Source: Nocardioides palaemonis
GTDB taxonomy: Bacteria; Actinomycetota; Actinomycetes; Propionibacteriales; Nocardioidaceae
Assembly: GCF_018275325.1 (NCBI RefSeq)
Contig: NZ_JAGVQR010000004.1
Coordinates: 310,001 to 374,000 of the forward strand
Direction of reading: 5' to 3'
Length of the DNA stretch: 64,000 nucleotides
Shown here: one piece after another, positions 27,836 through 43,172 of the stretch
Numbering within the stretch: position 1 is the first letter of the stretch
Layout of the letters: every line of letters begins with the position of its first letter
The notes under the pieces: generated by a model
Databases searched by the model: none
What the model saw: only the letters and a program-made list of their open reading frames with translations
What the model was told of the DNA's origin: nothing
Translations under genes and position numbers: made by a program

Positions 27836-29116
27836 TCACCAGTGCTCGAGGGAGGCGCGGAACACCTCGGCGAGGTCGTCGGCGGTCACCGCGACGGGCG
27901 CGGTGGCGAGCAGCCGCTGCTGCTGCAGCGCGCCCCCGACGAGGTCGTCGACGTCGTCCGCGCCGTAGCCGAGCTCGGCCAGCCCGCTGGGCAGCCCGAC
28001 GTCGCGCATCAGGCCGCGCAGGACGGCGGGCAGGAGGTCGGGGCCGGCCTCGACGTCCGCGCCGCCGAGCAGTGCCGCGGCGTGCAGGTGCCGCTCGGGG
28101 GACGCCTCGAAGGTGAGGGCGAAGGCGGCCGGCGCCGTCATCACGACGGCCATGCCGTGCGGCACGATCGGCTCGTCGGCGGGGTAGCCCTCGGGGCGGT
28201 AGTCGCGCACCCGGCCCGCGATCGGGTACGCGCAGGCGTGCGGCACGTGCACCCCCGCGTTGCCGAAGCCCAGCCCGGCGAACGTCGCGGCGAGCGCCAT
28301 CTGCTCGCGGGCGGCGCCGTCGGAGCCGTCGCGCACGGCGGTGCGGAACGCGCCGGCGAGGAGCGTGAGCGCCTTCTCGGCCCACATGTCCGCGACCGGG
28401 TTCGCGCCGCAGTAGGGCACCCGCTGCTCGGGCGTCTTGGCGTCGAAGTCCGCGTACCAGCGGGCCGTCCAGCTCTCCAGCGCGTGGCACAGGATGTCCA
28501 TGCCCGACGACGCCGTGACCATCGCCGGCTGGGTGGTGGTCAGGTCGGGGTCGACCACGGCGAGGGTGGGCCGCAGGCGCGGGTGGGAGATGCCGGTCTT
28601 GACCTTCAGGGCCAGCACGTCGAGCACGCAGATCGTCGTCGACTCCGCGCCCGTGCCGGTCGTGGTCGGGACCGCGACCAGGGGCAGCAGCGGCCGCGCC
28701 GGTGCTCGGCCGCCGCCGACCGGGGCGTTGACGTAGTCCATCAGCGCGCCGTCGTTGGTGAGCATCAGGTCGACCGCCTTCGCGGTGTCGATGCTCGACC
28801 CGCCGCCCACGGCGACCACGGCGTCGAACGGACCGGCCTCGCGGGCGAACGCCACGGCCTGCTCGAGGGACGCGTCGGTGGGCTCGACGCGTGCGCCGTC
28901 GAAGACGACGACCTCGAGGCCGCTGACCCGGACCGCCTCCGCGACCCGCTCCGGGTGCCCGGTCGCGGCCACGCCCGGGTCGGTCACCAGCAGCACCCGG
29001 CGGGTCTCGCCGCCGGCCGTGGCGACGAGCTGGGCGAGGTCCCAGCCGATCTCGCGGCTGGCGCCGCGGCCGAGCTTGAGGCCGGGCGCGGCGTAGGTGA
29101 AGACGGTCTCGGTCAT
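27836..29116 (-). CDS. iron-dependent alcohol dehydrogenase, hydroxyacid-oxoacid transhydrogenase type
   Basis: 426 residues of the group III Fe-ADH family. VAVGGGSSIDTAKAVDL binds NAD, the FDGARVEPTDASLEQAVAFA and VAVPTTTGTGAESTTICV blocks and the metal-ligand region SGMDILCHALESWTARWY and HACAYPIAGRVRDYRPEGY match the ADHFE1/HOT branch, which couples 4-hydroxybutyrate oxidation to 2-oxoglutarate reduction with a tightly bound NAD. That reaction is inferred from family similarity. Translation is coupled to the upstream tandem Nudix gene by a 4-bp ATGA overlap. Confidence 0.88.
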   Translation of the reverse strand: MTETVFTYAAPGLKLGRGASREIGWDLAQLVATAGGETRRVLLVTDPGVAATGHPERVAEAVRVSGLEVVVFDGARVEPTDASLEQAVAFAREAGPFDAVVAVGGGSSIDTAKAVDLMLTNDGALMDYVNAPVGGGRAPARPLLPLVAVPTTTGTGAESTTICVLDVLALKVKTGISHPRLRPTLAVVDPDLTTTQPAMVTASSGMDILCHALESWTARWYADFDAKTPEQRVPYCGANPVADMWAEKALTLLAGAFRTAVRDGSDGAAREQMALAATFAGLGFGNAGVHVPHACAYPIAGRVRDYRPEGYPADEPIVPHGMAVVMTAPAAFALTFEASPERHLHAAALLGGADVEAGPDLLPAVLRGLMRDVGLPSGLAELGYGADDVDDLVGGALQQQRLLATAPVAVTADDLAEVFRASLEHW

Positions 29117-30024
29117 GCCGGGTCCCCTTCGTCGAGGCGCAGGGCGTGCCGGACGACGTCGAGGACCTCGACCGCGCCCGCCTCCACGTCGCGCACGGCG
29201 ACCCACGCGACCGCGTCGGTGGTGCCGTCCTGCTCCAGCACGCGCGGCTCGCCGTCGGCGACCGAGGCGCGGAAGAGCAGGTGGATGCCGTGGAAGTCCT
29301 CGATCCGCCCGGACGGGGCGGTGCCCTCGAAGTGGGTGTCGTGGACGTCGAGGAGCTCGCCGACCTCGCACGCCAGGCCGCACTCCTCCTCGACCTCGCG
29401 CGCGAGCGCCCGGGCGGGCGGCTCGCCGTGGTCGATCCCGCCGCCGGGCAGGGTCCATCGGCCGGGGTGCGCCGCCCGCGCGGACAGCCGGGTCAGCAGC
29501 ACGGCCGGGCCGTCCTGGCGGTCGCGCCGGACGACGGCGTACGCGGCCACCCGCTGGAGGCGGAACGGGCGGTGGTCCTCGAGCGCGTCGGCGACCGACG
29601 CGGTGACCGGGACCCGGCCGGCGAGCACGTCGGCCAGCGGCAGCCAGGCCGCGTCGACCGTGGACCCGTCGACCTCCACGACCCGCGGGTCGGGCGCGTC
29701 GGGCGCGACCCACCCGTCGTAGACGATGCGGATCGCGTGGGCGTCGACGAGCTGGCCGTCGCGCGGCGCCCGGGGCATGTGGGCGCTGTAGACGCGGGCC
29801 CGCTCGCCGATGGTCGCGGCGAGCCCGGTCTCCTCGTGGATCTCGCGGATCAGCGCGTCACGGGGGTCCTCACCGTGGTCCACCCCGCCGCCCGGCAGCG
29901 TCCACATCTCCGTGCGCGAGATCCGCGGCGCGAGCCGGCTGAGCAGGATCTGGACGGCGCCCGCGCGCTCGCGCAGCACCACGGCGTACGCCGCCACCCG
30001 TTGGCGCCTCGGCAGGGATCCCAT
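29113..30024 (-). CDS. tandem Nudix hydrolase (two domains)
   Basis: 303 residues with two complete Nudix boxes: GGGVDHGEDPRDALIREIHE near residue 45 and GGGIDHGEPPARALAREVEE near 195, each followed by the second metal-binding Glu. The halves are similar, each opening QRVAAYAVV, so this is an internal duplication. Nudix enzymes hydrolyse nucleoside diphosphate derivatives; the substrate is unknown. ATG at 30024 is chosen over GTG at 30030 because TAGGTT lies exactly 6 nt before it. It diverges from an acyltransferase gene across 31 bp and is coupled to the HOT gene downstream. Confidence 0.9.
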   Translation of the reverse strand: MGSLPRRQRVAAYAVVLRERAGAVQILLSRLAPRISRTEMWTLPGGGVDHGEDPRDALIREIHEETGLAATIGERARVYSAHMPRAPRDGQLVDAHAIRIVYDGWVAPDAPDPRVVEVDGSTVDAAWLPLADVLAGRVPVTASVADALEDHRPFRLQRVAAYAVVRRDRQDGPAVLLTRLSARAAHPGRWTLPGGGIDHGEPPARALAREVEEECGLACEVGELLDVHDTHFEGTAPSGRIEDFHGIHLLFRASVADGEPRVLEQDGTTDAVAWVAVRDVEAGAVEVLDVVRHALRLDEGDPA

Positions 30025-30055
30025 GGTCACAACCTAGTGAAGTACGGTGAGCGCC
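30025..30055. promoter_or_regulatory. back-to-back promoters, Nudix / acyltransferase
   Basis: Minus-strand TAGGTT (30031-30036) and plus-strand TACGGT (30043-30048) are only 6 bp apart, with 6- and 7-nt spacers to their start codons. Two polymerases cannot occupy both at once. Confidence 0.55.
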
Positions 30056-31081
30056 GTGGCTCCCCCGTCCCGCGATCCCTGGCTCGACAACGTCAAGATG
30101 GTGCTGGTCACCCTCGTGGTCATCGGGCACGCGATCGGCCTGGTCGAGGCCAGCCAGGGCAGCCACTGGGTCTACGACTTCATCTACATGTGGCACATCC
30201 CGGCCTTCGTGTTCGTCAGCGGCTACCTCTCGAAGTCCTTCGAGTGGGACCGGCGCCGGATGAAGAGCCTGGTCTACACGCTCGCGATCCCCTACCTGCT
30301 CTTCGAGCCGGCGCTCTTCTACTACCGCAAGCTGGTGGTCGGGGAGGGCGTGGAGGGCCCGATCTGGCTCGTCCCGCACTGGACGATGTGGTACCTCATC
30401 GTGCTGCTGATGTGGCGCCTGGTGACGCCGATCCTCAAGCGGCACTGGCTGTTCCTGCCCCTGTCGGTGATCGTCAGCCTGGCCGGCGGACTGTGGAACG
30501 ACGACTCGCTGATGATCCCACGGTTCCTCGGCCTGCTGCCGTTCTTCGTCCTCGGCCTCCACCTCAAGCCGCGCCACCTCGCCCACCTCGACGACGTGTG
30601 GGTGAAGGTCGCCGCGGTCCCCACGCTGGTCGGGATCGGCGTGATGGCGCTCTACACCGACACGTGGGCCGAGACCGCGCTGCTCTGGTACGACACCGGC
30701 TACTCCGACATCCCGATCTCCAACGAGATCGTCTTCCAGACCCGGCTCACGGTGATGATGGTCGGCCTGCTCGGCGCCTTCGCGGCGATGGCGCTGGTGC
30801 CACGGCGCAACCTCGGCTGGTTCACCACGATGGGCACCGCGACGATGGTCGTCTACCTCTTCCACGGCTTCGTCATCAAGACCGTGAAGGTGCTGGGGTG
30901 GCCCGACTTCACCGCGGCCCACCCCCACCTCGGGCTGGTCCTGACGATCGCCGGGGCGATCGGGCTGGCGCTGCTGCTCGCGAGCCCGCCGGTGCGCCGG
31001 GTGCTCGAGCCGTTCACCAACCCGCTGGGGTGGCTGGAGAAGCGGCGAGACCGTCGCAGTCCGGCCCCCACGTCGGCCTGA
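30056..31081 (+). CDS. acyltransferase 3 family membrane protein
   Basis: 341 residues with about ten hydrophobic helices. The N-terminal RDPWLDNVKMVLVTLVVIGH and MWHIPAFVFVSGYLSK segments and the late FTTMGTATMVVYLFHGFVIK match the acyltransferase 3 (YiaH/fucose-4-O-acetylase-like) family that O-acetylates surface sugars or lipids. The conserved His of helix 1 (VIGHAIG) is present. GTG at 30056 is preferred over an upstream GTG at 30047 because TACGGT lies 7 nt before it. Its last 68 bp overlap the convergent plsC-like gene. Confidence 0.85.
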   Translation: MAPPSRDPWLDNVKMVLVTLVVIGHAIGLVEASQGSHWVYDFIYMWHIPAFVFVSGYLSKSFEWDRRRMKSLVYTLAIPYLLFEPALFYYRKLVVGEGVEGPIWLVPHWTMWYLIVLLMWRLVTPILKRHWLFLPLSVIVSLAGGLWNDDSLMIPRFLGLLPFFVLGLHLKPRHLAHLDDVWVKVAAVPTLVGIGVMALYTDTWAETALLWYDTGYSDIPISNEIVFQTRLTVMMVGLLGAFAAMALVPRRNLGWFTTMGTATMVVYLFHGFVIKTVKVLGWPDFTAAHPHLGLVLTIAGAIGLALLLASPPVRRVLEPFTNPLGWLEKRRDRRSPAPTSA

Positions 31082-31886
31082 CGGCTGCGCGCGGCACCAG
31101 GTCGAGGCTCGCGGCCTCCCCGCGCGTCGGCGCGTGGCCGCCGAGGTGGGCGGGGTACCACGGCGCGTGCTCGCCCGCGGCCGGACGGTGCTCGGGCAGG
31201 GACTGGAGTCCCTCGAGCATCGCCGTCAGGCGGCTCCCGAGGACGTGGGTGGTCGCGACCGGGTCGTCGTCCGGCGCCACGTGCAGGGGCGCGCCGATGC
31301 TGACGTCCACCCGCCGTCCGCGGGTCAGGTCGGGCCTCGGCTTCCTGCCGCGCGCATCGGTGCGCCCCACCGACCAGATCCGCTGAGGACCCCACAGCGC
31401 CACCGGCAGCACCGGCACCCCGGTCTCGCGGGCCAGCGCGACCGCACCGCGCATCAGCGGTCGCACCGTGTAGGAGTGGCTGAGCCCGGCCTCCGGGAAC
31501 ACGCACACGGCCTCCCCCTCGACCAGCAACCGACGGGCCTCGAGGTAGGCGCCGGCCGGGGCCGCACGGTCCACCGGCACGTGACGCATCGCGGTCATCG
31601 CCGCCCCCACCAGGGGCACGTCCCACACGTCGTGCCGGGTGAGGAACCGCAGGAACCGCCCCTGCTCCAGCGCCGCGTGCTCGAGGAGGAGGAAGTCGAG
31701 GAAGCTCACGTGCGTCGCCGCGAGCAGCACCGGGCCCTCCTCGGGCAGGTGCTCGAGCCCGGACCAGTGCACCCGCATCCCCAGCGCCCGGATCGCGCCG
31801 CGACCGAGCGCGTTGACCACCCGGTACGTCGTCTCGCCCACGTCGCTGGTTCGGCGCCGACCCCGTCCGGGATCGGTCGTCGCCAT
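31014..31886 (-). CDS. 1-acyl-sn-glycerol-3-phosphate acyltransferase family (PlsC-like)
   Basis: 290 residues. The HX4D motif is THVSFLDF near residue 58, FLTRHDVW and VPVDRAAPAGAY follow, and CVFPEAGLSHSY takes the place of FPEGxxS. These enzymes acylate lysophosphatidic acid or other lipid acceptors. The C-terminal 70 residues are rich in Pro/Ala and lie opposite the end of the acyltransferase 3 gene. The ATG overlaps the geranylgeranyl reductase stop by one base (TGATG), so the two are co-translated. Confidence 0.88.
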   Translation of the reverse strand: MATTDPGRGRRRTSDVGETTYRVVNALGRGAIRALGMRVHWSGLEHLPEEGPVLLAATHVSFLDFLLLEHAALEQGRFLRFLTRHDVWDVPLVGAAMTAMRHVPVDRAAPAGAYLEARRLLVEGEAVCVFPEAGLSHSYTVRPLMRGAVALARETGVPVLPVALWGPQRIWSVGRTDARGRKPRPDLTRGRRVDVSIGAPLHVAPDDDPVATTHVLGSRLTAMLEGLQSLPEHRPAAGEHAPWYPAHLGGHAPTRGEAASLDLVPRAAVRPTWGPDCDGLAASPATPAGW

Positions 31887-33166
31887 CAGCTGAACGGCGG
31901 GCGGGCGTCGCGCGCCATCGAGCGACGTCCGGCCCACCGCCACACGCGCGCGGCGCGGTCACGGTCGGCGTCGTCGACCAGGTTGCCCATCCAGCGCAGC
32001 GCGAGCGTCATCAGCCAGTCGGACCGCATGCCGGCCGGGCCGAGCGCGGAGACCACCTTGGGCTGGGTGGCGATCCCGGCGAGCCGCCGGGCGATCGAGA
32101 AGGACTCGCCGTAGTGCTCGACCAGTGTCGAGCGCCAGGCCTCGCCGAGCCCGGTGCCGGACGCGAGGTGCTCGGCGACCAGCCGCCCGGTCTCGAGGCC
32201 GTAGTCGATGCCCTCGCCGTTGAGCGGGTTGACGCACGCCGCCGCGTCGCCGACGAGCGCCCAGTTGGGCCCGGCGACGTTGCTCACCGCACCACCCATC
32301 GGCAGCAGCGCGGAGGTGGGCGACCGGAGCTGGCCGGAGAGCCCGAAGTCCTTGCCGATCGTGTCCGCGTAGGTCTGCATCAGCGGCTTGATGGCGACCT
32401 CGGCCGGGCGGCGGATGGTCGCGAGCGTGCCGGCGCCGAGGTTCACCGAGCCGTCGCCGAGCGGGAAGATCCAGCCGTAGCCGGACACCAGCGCACCCTC
32501 CTCGTCGCGGAGCTCGAGGTGCGAGCTGATCCACGGGTCGTCGGAGCGGTCGGAGTCGACGTAGGACCGGCCGGCGACCGCGTAGACGGTGTCGCGGTGC
32601 CACTCGCGCCCGAGCAGCTTGCCCAGCGGCGAGCGCACGCCGTCGGCCACGACGAGCCAGCGGCAGGCGATCTCGAACGTCCCCCGCGAGCCGCGTTCGG
32701 TGGTTGAGGTGCGAGCTTGCGAGCCTCGAAACTCGACGGCCGCGACCCGCTCGCCGTCGCGTCGTACGCCGACCGCCCGCGCGTCGTCGAGCGCGGTCGC
32801 GCCGCTGGTGATCGCCACCGTCCGCAGGTGGTCGTCGAGCTCGGTGCGCGCGACCGCGGAACCCCAGTCGGGCAGCGAGCCGCCCGGCCACGGCAGCAGC
32901 AGCGTCTGCCCGAAGCCGTGGGCACGCAGGCCCTGGTTGACGGTGTGGTCGCGCAGCCACGGCTCGAGCCCGAGCTTCTGCATCTCACCGATCGCGCGCG
33001 GGGTGAGCCCGTCGCCGCAGGTCTTGTCGCGCGGGAAGGTCGCGGCGTCCGCGAGGACGACGTCGAGGCCGGCACGCGCCGCCCACGCGGCAGCGGCGGA
33101 GCCCGCGGGGCCGGCGCCGACGACGAGGACGTCGGTCGAGGCCGGGATCGTGGTGGGGATCGTCAC
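31886..33166 (-). CDS. geranylgeranyl reductase family flavoprotein with in-frame repeat insertion
   Basis: 426 residues. FAD binding is shown by VLVVGAGPAGSAAA (13-26), the family-specific CGDGLTPRAI near residue 51 and LVGDAAACVNPLNGEGIDYG near 288. In actinobacteria such proteins reduce isoprenoid chains, for example menaquinone (MenJ) or lipid-linked polyprenols; which applies here is not shown. Residues about 144-155 (FRGSQARTSTTER) are encoded by a palindromic dispersed element and look like an insertion in a loop. The GTG start follows GAGAAT with a 6-nt spacer. It is coupled to plsC. Confidence 0.88.
   Translation of the reverse strand: MTIPTTIPASTDVLVVGAGPAGSAAAAWAARAGLDVVLADAATFPRDKTCGDGLTPRAIGEMQKLGLEPWLRDHTVNQGLRAHGFGQTLLLPWPGGSLPDWGSAVARTELDDHLRTVAITSGATALDDARAVGVRRDGERVAAVEFRGSQARTSTTERGSRGTFEIACRWLVVADGVRSPLGKLLGREWHRDTVYAVAGRSYVDSDRSDDPWISSHLELRDEEGALVSGYGWIFPLGDGSVNLGAGTLATIRRPAEVAIKPLMQTYADTIGKDFGLSGQLRSPTSALLPMGGAVSNVAGPNWALVGDAAACVNPLNGEGIDYGLETGRLVAEHLASGTGLGEAWRSTLVEHYGESFSIARRLAGIATQPKVVSALGPAGMRSDWLMTLALRWMGNLVDDADRDRAARVWRWAGRRSMARDARPPFS
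32702..32733. repeat. dispersed palindromic element inside a reading frame
   Basis: GGTTGAGGTGCGAGCTTGCG followed by AGCCTCGAAACT, a near-perfect palindrome. The same arms occur in the eamA-stop copy at 18859. Its length keeps the reductase frame open. Confidence 0.7.
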
Positions 33167-33325
33167 GCCGCGATTCTCTCAGGGAGCCTCCAGCGCCCGC
33201 CGCGGTGCTGCCGCTTTGCTCGTCGCTCCCCCCACCGACGCGGCGTGGCGGTCGGCATCGTGGAGCAGGCTTCATGGCCTCGCCGTGGTGGGTCGACGGC
33301 TCCCGATGCCGGCTGACCCACCGGG

Positions 33326-33474
33326 CGCCGAGTCGGCGTGAATGTGCTGCACCCGAGCGCTGAGTCGGCACACATGTGCGCTGCCCGACTGTCGAGTCGG
33401 CACGAAAGTCCCACGCGCAGAGACATTCGCGCCGACTCGGCGCTTTCGCGCGTGACATTCGCGCCGAGTCGGCG
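33326..33474. repeat. array of five 20-bp units, 32-33 bp period
   Basis: Units close to CGCCGAGTCGGCGYGAATGT lie at 33326-33345, 33358-33377 and 33390-33409 on the plus strand and, inverted, at 33423-33442 and 33455-33474. Spacers are 12, 12, 13 and 12 bp and the repeat core GCCGAGTCGGC is itself nearly palindromic. The period is close to three helical turns, so all units face one side of the DNA. It lies between the reductase start and the sugar isomerase stop. Repeats and spacers are too short for CRISPR. A protein-binding array is the likeliest reading (inference). Confidence 0.75.
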
Positions 33475-33513
33475 CAATCGCGGTCCCGGCCCGGAGCCCG
33501 GTCGCGCCGGAGG

Positions 33514-34548
33514 TCAGAACCGCAGGTGCTCGAGGTACAGGCGGCCGACCGCCGCGGTGAGCAGCGGCGCCGCCAGGTTGTCAGGGGTGTCGTTCTCGAC
33601 GATGTACTCCTCCACCTGGTGGTGGGCGAAGAGCGAGGCGAAGTCGATGACCCCGACGCCGAGGTCGCACATGTCCGCCTCGGCGGGGGCCGTGCCCATC
33701 GCCGTGCGGTCCTTGACGTGGTACTGCCGGACCCGCAGCGGCGCCTCGTCGATGACGTCCTTCGCGAACCGCAGCGCGGACTCGGCCGTCGTGTGGCCGG
33801 TGTTCACCCCCGCGGTGAAGGCCCAGTAGAGGTCGACCTCGAGGTGCACGAGGCGCCGGTCGAGCCGGTCCATCAGGACCTCCCACGGCGTCAGGCCGCC
33901 GCCGAGGTCGGTCGTGAACTCGTGGGCGTGGTTGTGGTAGCCGTAGCGCAGGCCGTAGCCCTTGGCCAGCGCCGCCTCGGCGTTCATCTGGTCGGCCCAC
34001 CTCTGCCAGTCCGCGAGCGAGGACGAGGCGAGGTAGGGGACGTTGACGTAGCGCTGGCCGAGCGCGACCGCGCCCTGGAGCTTGGCGTGCGCCGCCCCGG
34101 TGTCGGCGCTGATGCCGTCGTGGCTCGACGTCGCGCGCAGGCCGAGGCCGTCGAGGAGCGTACGCATGCTGGCCGGCGTCTCGCCGTAGAGCCCGGCGAG
34201 CTCGACGCGGTCGTAGCCGTAGCGCGCGAGGGCCTCGAGTACCGCCGGGTGGCCGATCGCGGCCGGGCCGGAGCCGGGGGCGGCCGCCGCCGAGCGCAGC
34301 GTGTAGAGCTGGATGCTGATCAGGTCCGTGTCGAGCGCGCGGCGCCCGTGCCCGCCATGGCCGTGGCCGTGGCCGTGGCCCTTGCCCGTGCTGCGGCCCG
34401 CGGCCGAGGCGGGTGCCGCGCCGAGCGCGCCGAGCGCTGCGACGCCCGCCGTCGCGCCGGCGGCGCCCCTGATCAGTCCGCGGCGGCTCGCGCCCTTCGC
34501 CTGCAGCGAGCGCTCGAGCGCCGCGTCACCGTCGTGTCCGAAGCACAT
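33514..34548 (-). CDS. Tat-exported sugar phosphate isomerase/epimerase-like protein
   Basis: 344 residues. A twin-arginine signal (SRRGLIRGAAG, residues 21-31) with an Ala-rich core is followed by a short His/Gly-rich stretch (GHGHGHGHGGHG, about 56-67) that may bind metal, then a xylose isomerase-like TIM barrel (about 75-344) with YGYHNHAHEF, VHLEVDLYW and YHVKDR, the usual metal ligands. The reaction is unknown; carbohydrate processing outside the membrane is inferred. The ATG at 34548 is chosen for an AGGAAGG site about 10 nt upstream. Two inverted repeats around the promoter suggest a LacI-type repressor. Confidence 0.85.
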   Translation of the reverse strand: MCFGHDGDAALERSLQAKGASRRGLIRGAAGATAGVAALGALGAAPASAAGRSTGKGHGHGHGHGGHGRRALDTDLISIQLYTLRSAAAAPGSGPAAIGHPAVLEALARYGYDRVELAGLYGETPASMRTLLDGLGLRATSSHDGISADTGAAHAKLQGAVALGQRYVNVPYLASSSLADWQRWADQMNAEAALAKGYGLRYGYHNHAHEFTTDLGGGLTPWEVLMDRLDRRLVHLEVDLYWAFTAGVNTGHTTAESALRFAKDVIDEAPLRVRQYHVKDRTAMGTAPAEADMCDLGVGVIDFASLFAHHQVEEYIVENDTPDNLAAPLLTAAVGRLYLEHLRF

Positions 34549-34572
34549 GGGGGTGCACCTTCCTGTCGTGGG

Positions 34573-34636
34573 GATGTGATGGGCACCACATCGGTTCGAC
34601 GCTAGGGCCACTTTTGCTTGTACGTCAATCAAAAGT
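34573..34636 (-). promoter_or_regulatory. sigma-70-type promoter with operator palindromes
   Basis: On the minus strand TTGACG (34623-34628), an 18-bp spacer and TAGCGT (34599-34604) form a good promoter for the sugar isomerase gene. ACTTTTG...CAAAAGT (34610-34616 and 34630-34636) flanks the -35 box, and GATGTG...CACATC (34573-34578 and 34587-34592) covers the expected transcription start. This is the only AT-rich promoter of its kind in the region. Confidence 0.6.
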
Positions 34637-34672
34637 TGGTTGCGTCTCGACAGATAGGCGGAGCAAGCTCCC

Positions 34673-35221
34673 TCAGGCGTGGTACGGGCGGTGCGACAGC
34701 AGGTGGACGGCGTCGTCCGCGCACCCGGTCGTGCGGTGGGCGACGAACAGTGCGCGGGTGGCGTCGGGGGCGTAGACGCGGAAGCCGTCGACCGGGGTGG
34801 GGTGGCAGCGGCCGCGCGGGTAGTTCTCGGCCACCGTCTCCGCGACCCGGCTCAGGGCGCGCTCACCGGGCGCGAGGACGACCCGGCGCGCGGTCGCGGG
34901 CTCTCGGTCGGCCGCGGCACCGACCTGGGTGCCGTCGCCGCCGCCGACGTAGGACAGCCCGCCGTAGCCCTGCAGCACGCAGGCGCGGTCACCGGTGTTG
35001 CGCAGCCGGACCACGCCGTAGCGGTGCCCGGCCGCGGCGTCACGGGCGCGGTAGTCGGCGTGCAGCTGGGACGTCCGGCACTCCGGGGTCGCGACCGAGA
35101 CCGAGGTCGCGGCCGCCCGGGCGGGCGGCGCTCCGGGATGGACGTAGGCCGTCGCCACCAGGACGAGGCCACAGGTGCCGAGGAGGAGCAGGAGCGAGCG
35201 GTGCCACACGGAACGGACCAT
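34673..35221 (-). CDS. exported DUF4232-like protein
   Basis: 182 residues with an N-terminal membrane segment or signal peptide (SLLLLLGTCGLVLVATAYV). The mature part has the DUF4232 pattern: TPECRTSQLHADYR, VVRLRNTGDRACVLQGYGGLSYVG and paired Cys residues (ECRT...ACVL; GRCHP...TGCAD) suggesting two disulfides. Function is unknown. The start is the ATG after which the hydrophobic segment begins; CACACT lies 7 nt upstream. It lies downstream of rpoC in the same direction but beyond a hairpin and a repeat element. Confidence 0.8.
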   Translation of the reverse strand: MVRSVWHRSLLLLLGTCGLVLVATAYVHPGAPPARAAATSVSVATPECRTSQLHADYRARDAAAGHRYGVVRLRNTGDRACVLQGYGGLSYVGGGDGTQVGAAADREPATARRVVLAPGERALSRVAETVAENYPRGRCHPTPVDGFRVYAPDATRALFVAHRTTGCADDAVHLLSHRPYHA

Positions 35222-35274
35222 GGGCTCCAGTGTGCGTCGCGACCCTGGGCGACCCAAGGGGTGCCCGACATGCA

Positions 35275-35310
35275 CCGAGCCCCGGCCCCCACGAGGGGAC
35301 CGGGGCTCGG
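35275..35310 (-). terminator. terminator hairpin downstream of rpoC
   Basis: An 11-bp perfect stem (CCGAGCCCCGG with CCGGGGCTCGG, 14-nt loop) lies about 120-150 bp past the rpoC stop and just before the DUF4232 gene. Confidence 0.65.
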
Positions 35311-35340
35311 CGTGGAGCAGGGCTGCTACGACGTCACCCT

Positions 35341-35401
35341 GGTTTCGAGACGCGTCATCCGTCCGGACTGCGTCCGTCCGGGTCGACGCTCCTCAACCTG
35401 G
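35341..35401. repeat. palindromic dispersed element after rpoC
   Basis: GGTTTCGAGACGCG through CTCCTCAACCTGG, a 61-bp unit with an inner GTCCGGACTGCGTCCGTCCGG palindrome region. The outer arms pair with each other and with the other copies in the window. Confidence 0.65.
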
Positions 35402-35427
35402 TCCCTCGCACCAGAGCTTCGCTCCGC

Positions 35428-39273
<3,846 letters not shown>

Positions 39274-39321
39274 GGTGGCTGCAACCCTTCGTAGTTCTTT
39301 GAAAGTGAGGTAGGGGGCGGA

Positions 39322-39347
39322 GGCAGGGGCCCGGCAGGGCCCCTGCC
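39322..39347 (-). promoter_or_regulatory. intercistronic rpoB-rpoC hairpin
   Basis: A perfect 11-bp stem (GGCAGGGGCCC with GGGCCCCTGCC, 4-nt loop) begins right after the rpoB stop codon. It has no T tract and may act as a processing site or partial attenuator. Confidence 0.5.
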
Positions 39348-39348
39348 G

Positions 39349-42930
<3,582 letters not shown>

Positions 42931-43030
42931 GAGTTGTCCTCACAAATGATCAAGTGATCTCGGCGCCGGCCGACCACCGCAACAGCCGTTCCGGAAGGCG
43001 TCGGGCATCTGAGGGCAGGCGCAAAGCACT

Positions 43031-43059
43031 ACGATAGCGCACCTGCGGACATGACTCAA
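43031..43059 (-). promoter_or_regulatory. rpoB promoter P2 (proximal)
   Basis: On the minus strand TTGAGT (43054-43059), a 17-bp spacer and TATCGT (43031-43036). Transcription would begin about 95 nt upstream of the rpoB TTG. Confidence 0.65.
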
Positions 43060-43105
43060 TCGCGGGGTCGATTTCCCTGACGGGCCGCTCCACGCGTTGG
43101 CCACG

Positions 43106-43134
43106 ACTATGAACGCCGAAGTCCCCCGGGTCAA
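43106..43134 (-). promoter_or_regulatory. rpoB promoter P1 (distal)
   Basis: On the minus strand TTGACC (43129-43134), a 17-bp spacer and CATAGT (43106-43111), just downstream of the last mce operon gene. With P2 it gives tandem housekeeping promoters. Confidence 0.6.
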
Positions 43135-43172
43135 GCAGAACGCGCCGATTGGCCCACCCCTGTGGACCGGGA

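Noticed and set aside
33326..33474. CRISPR array
   Set aside because: Units are 20 bp with 12-13 bp spacers, two units are inverted, and spacers 1 and 2 resemble each other; no cas genes.
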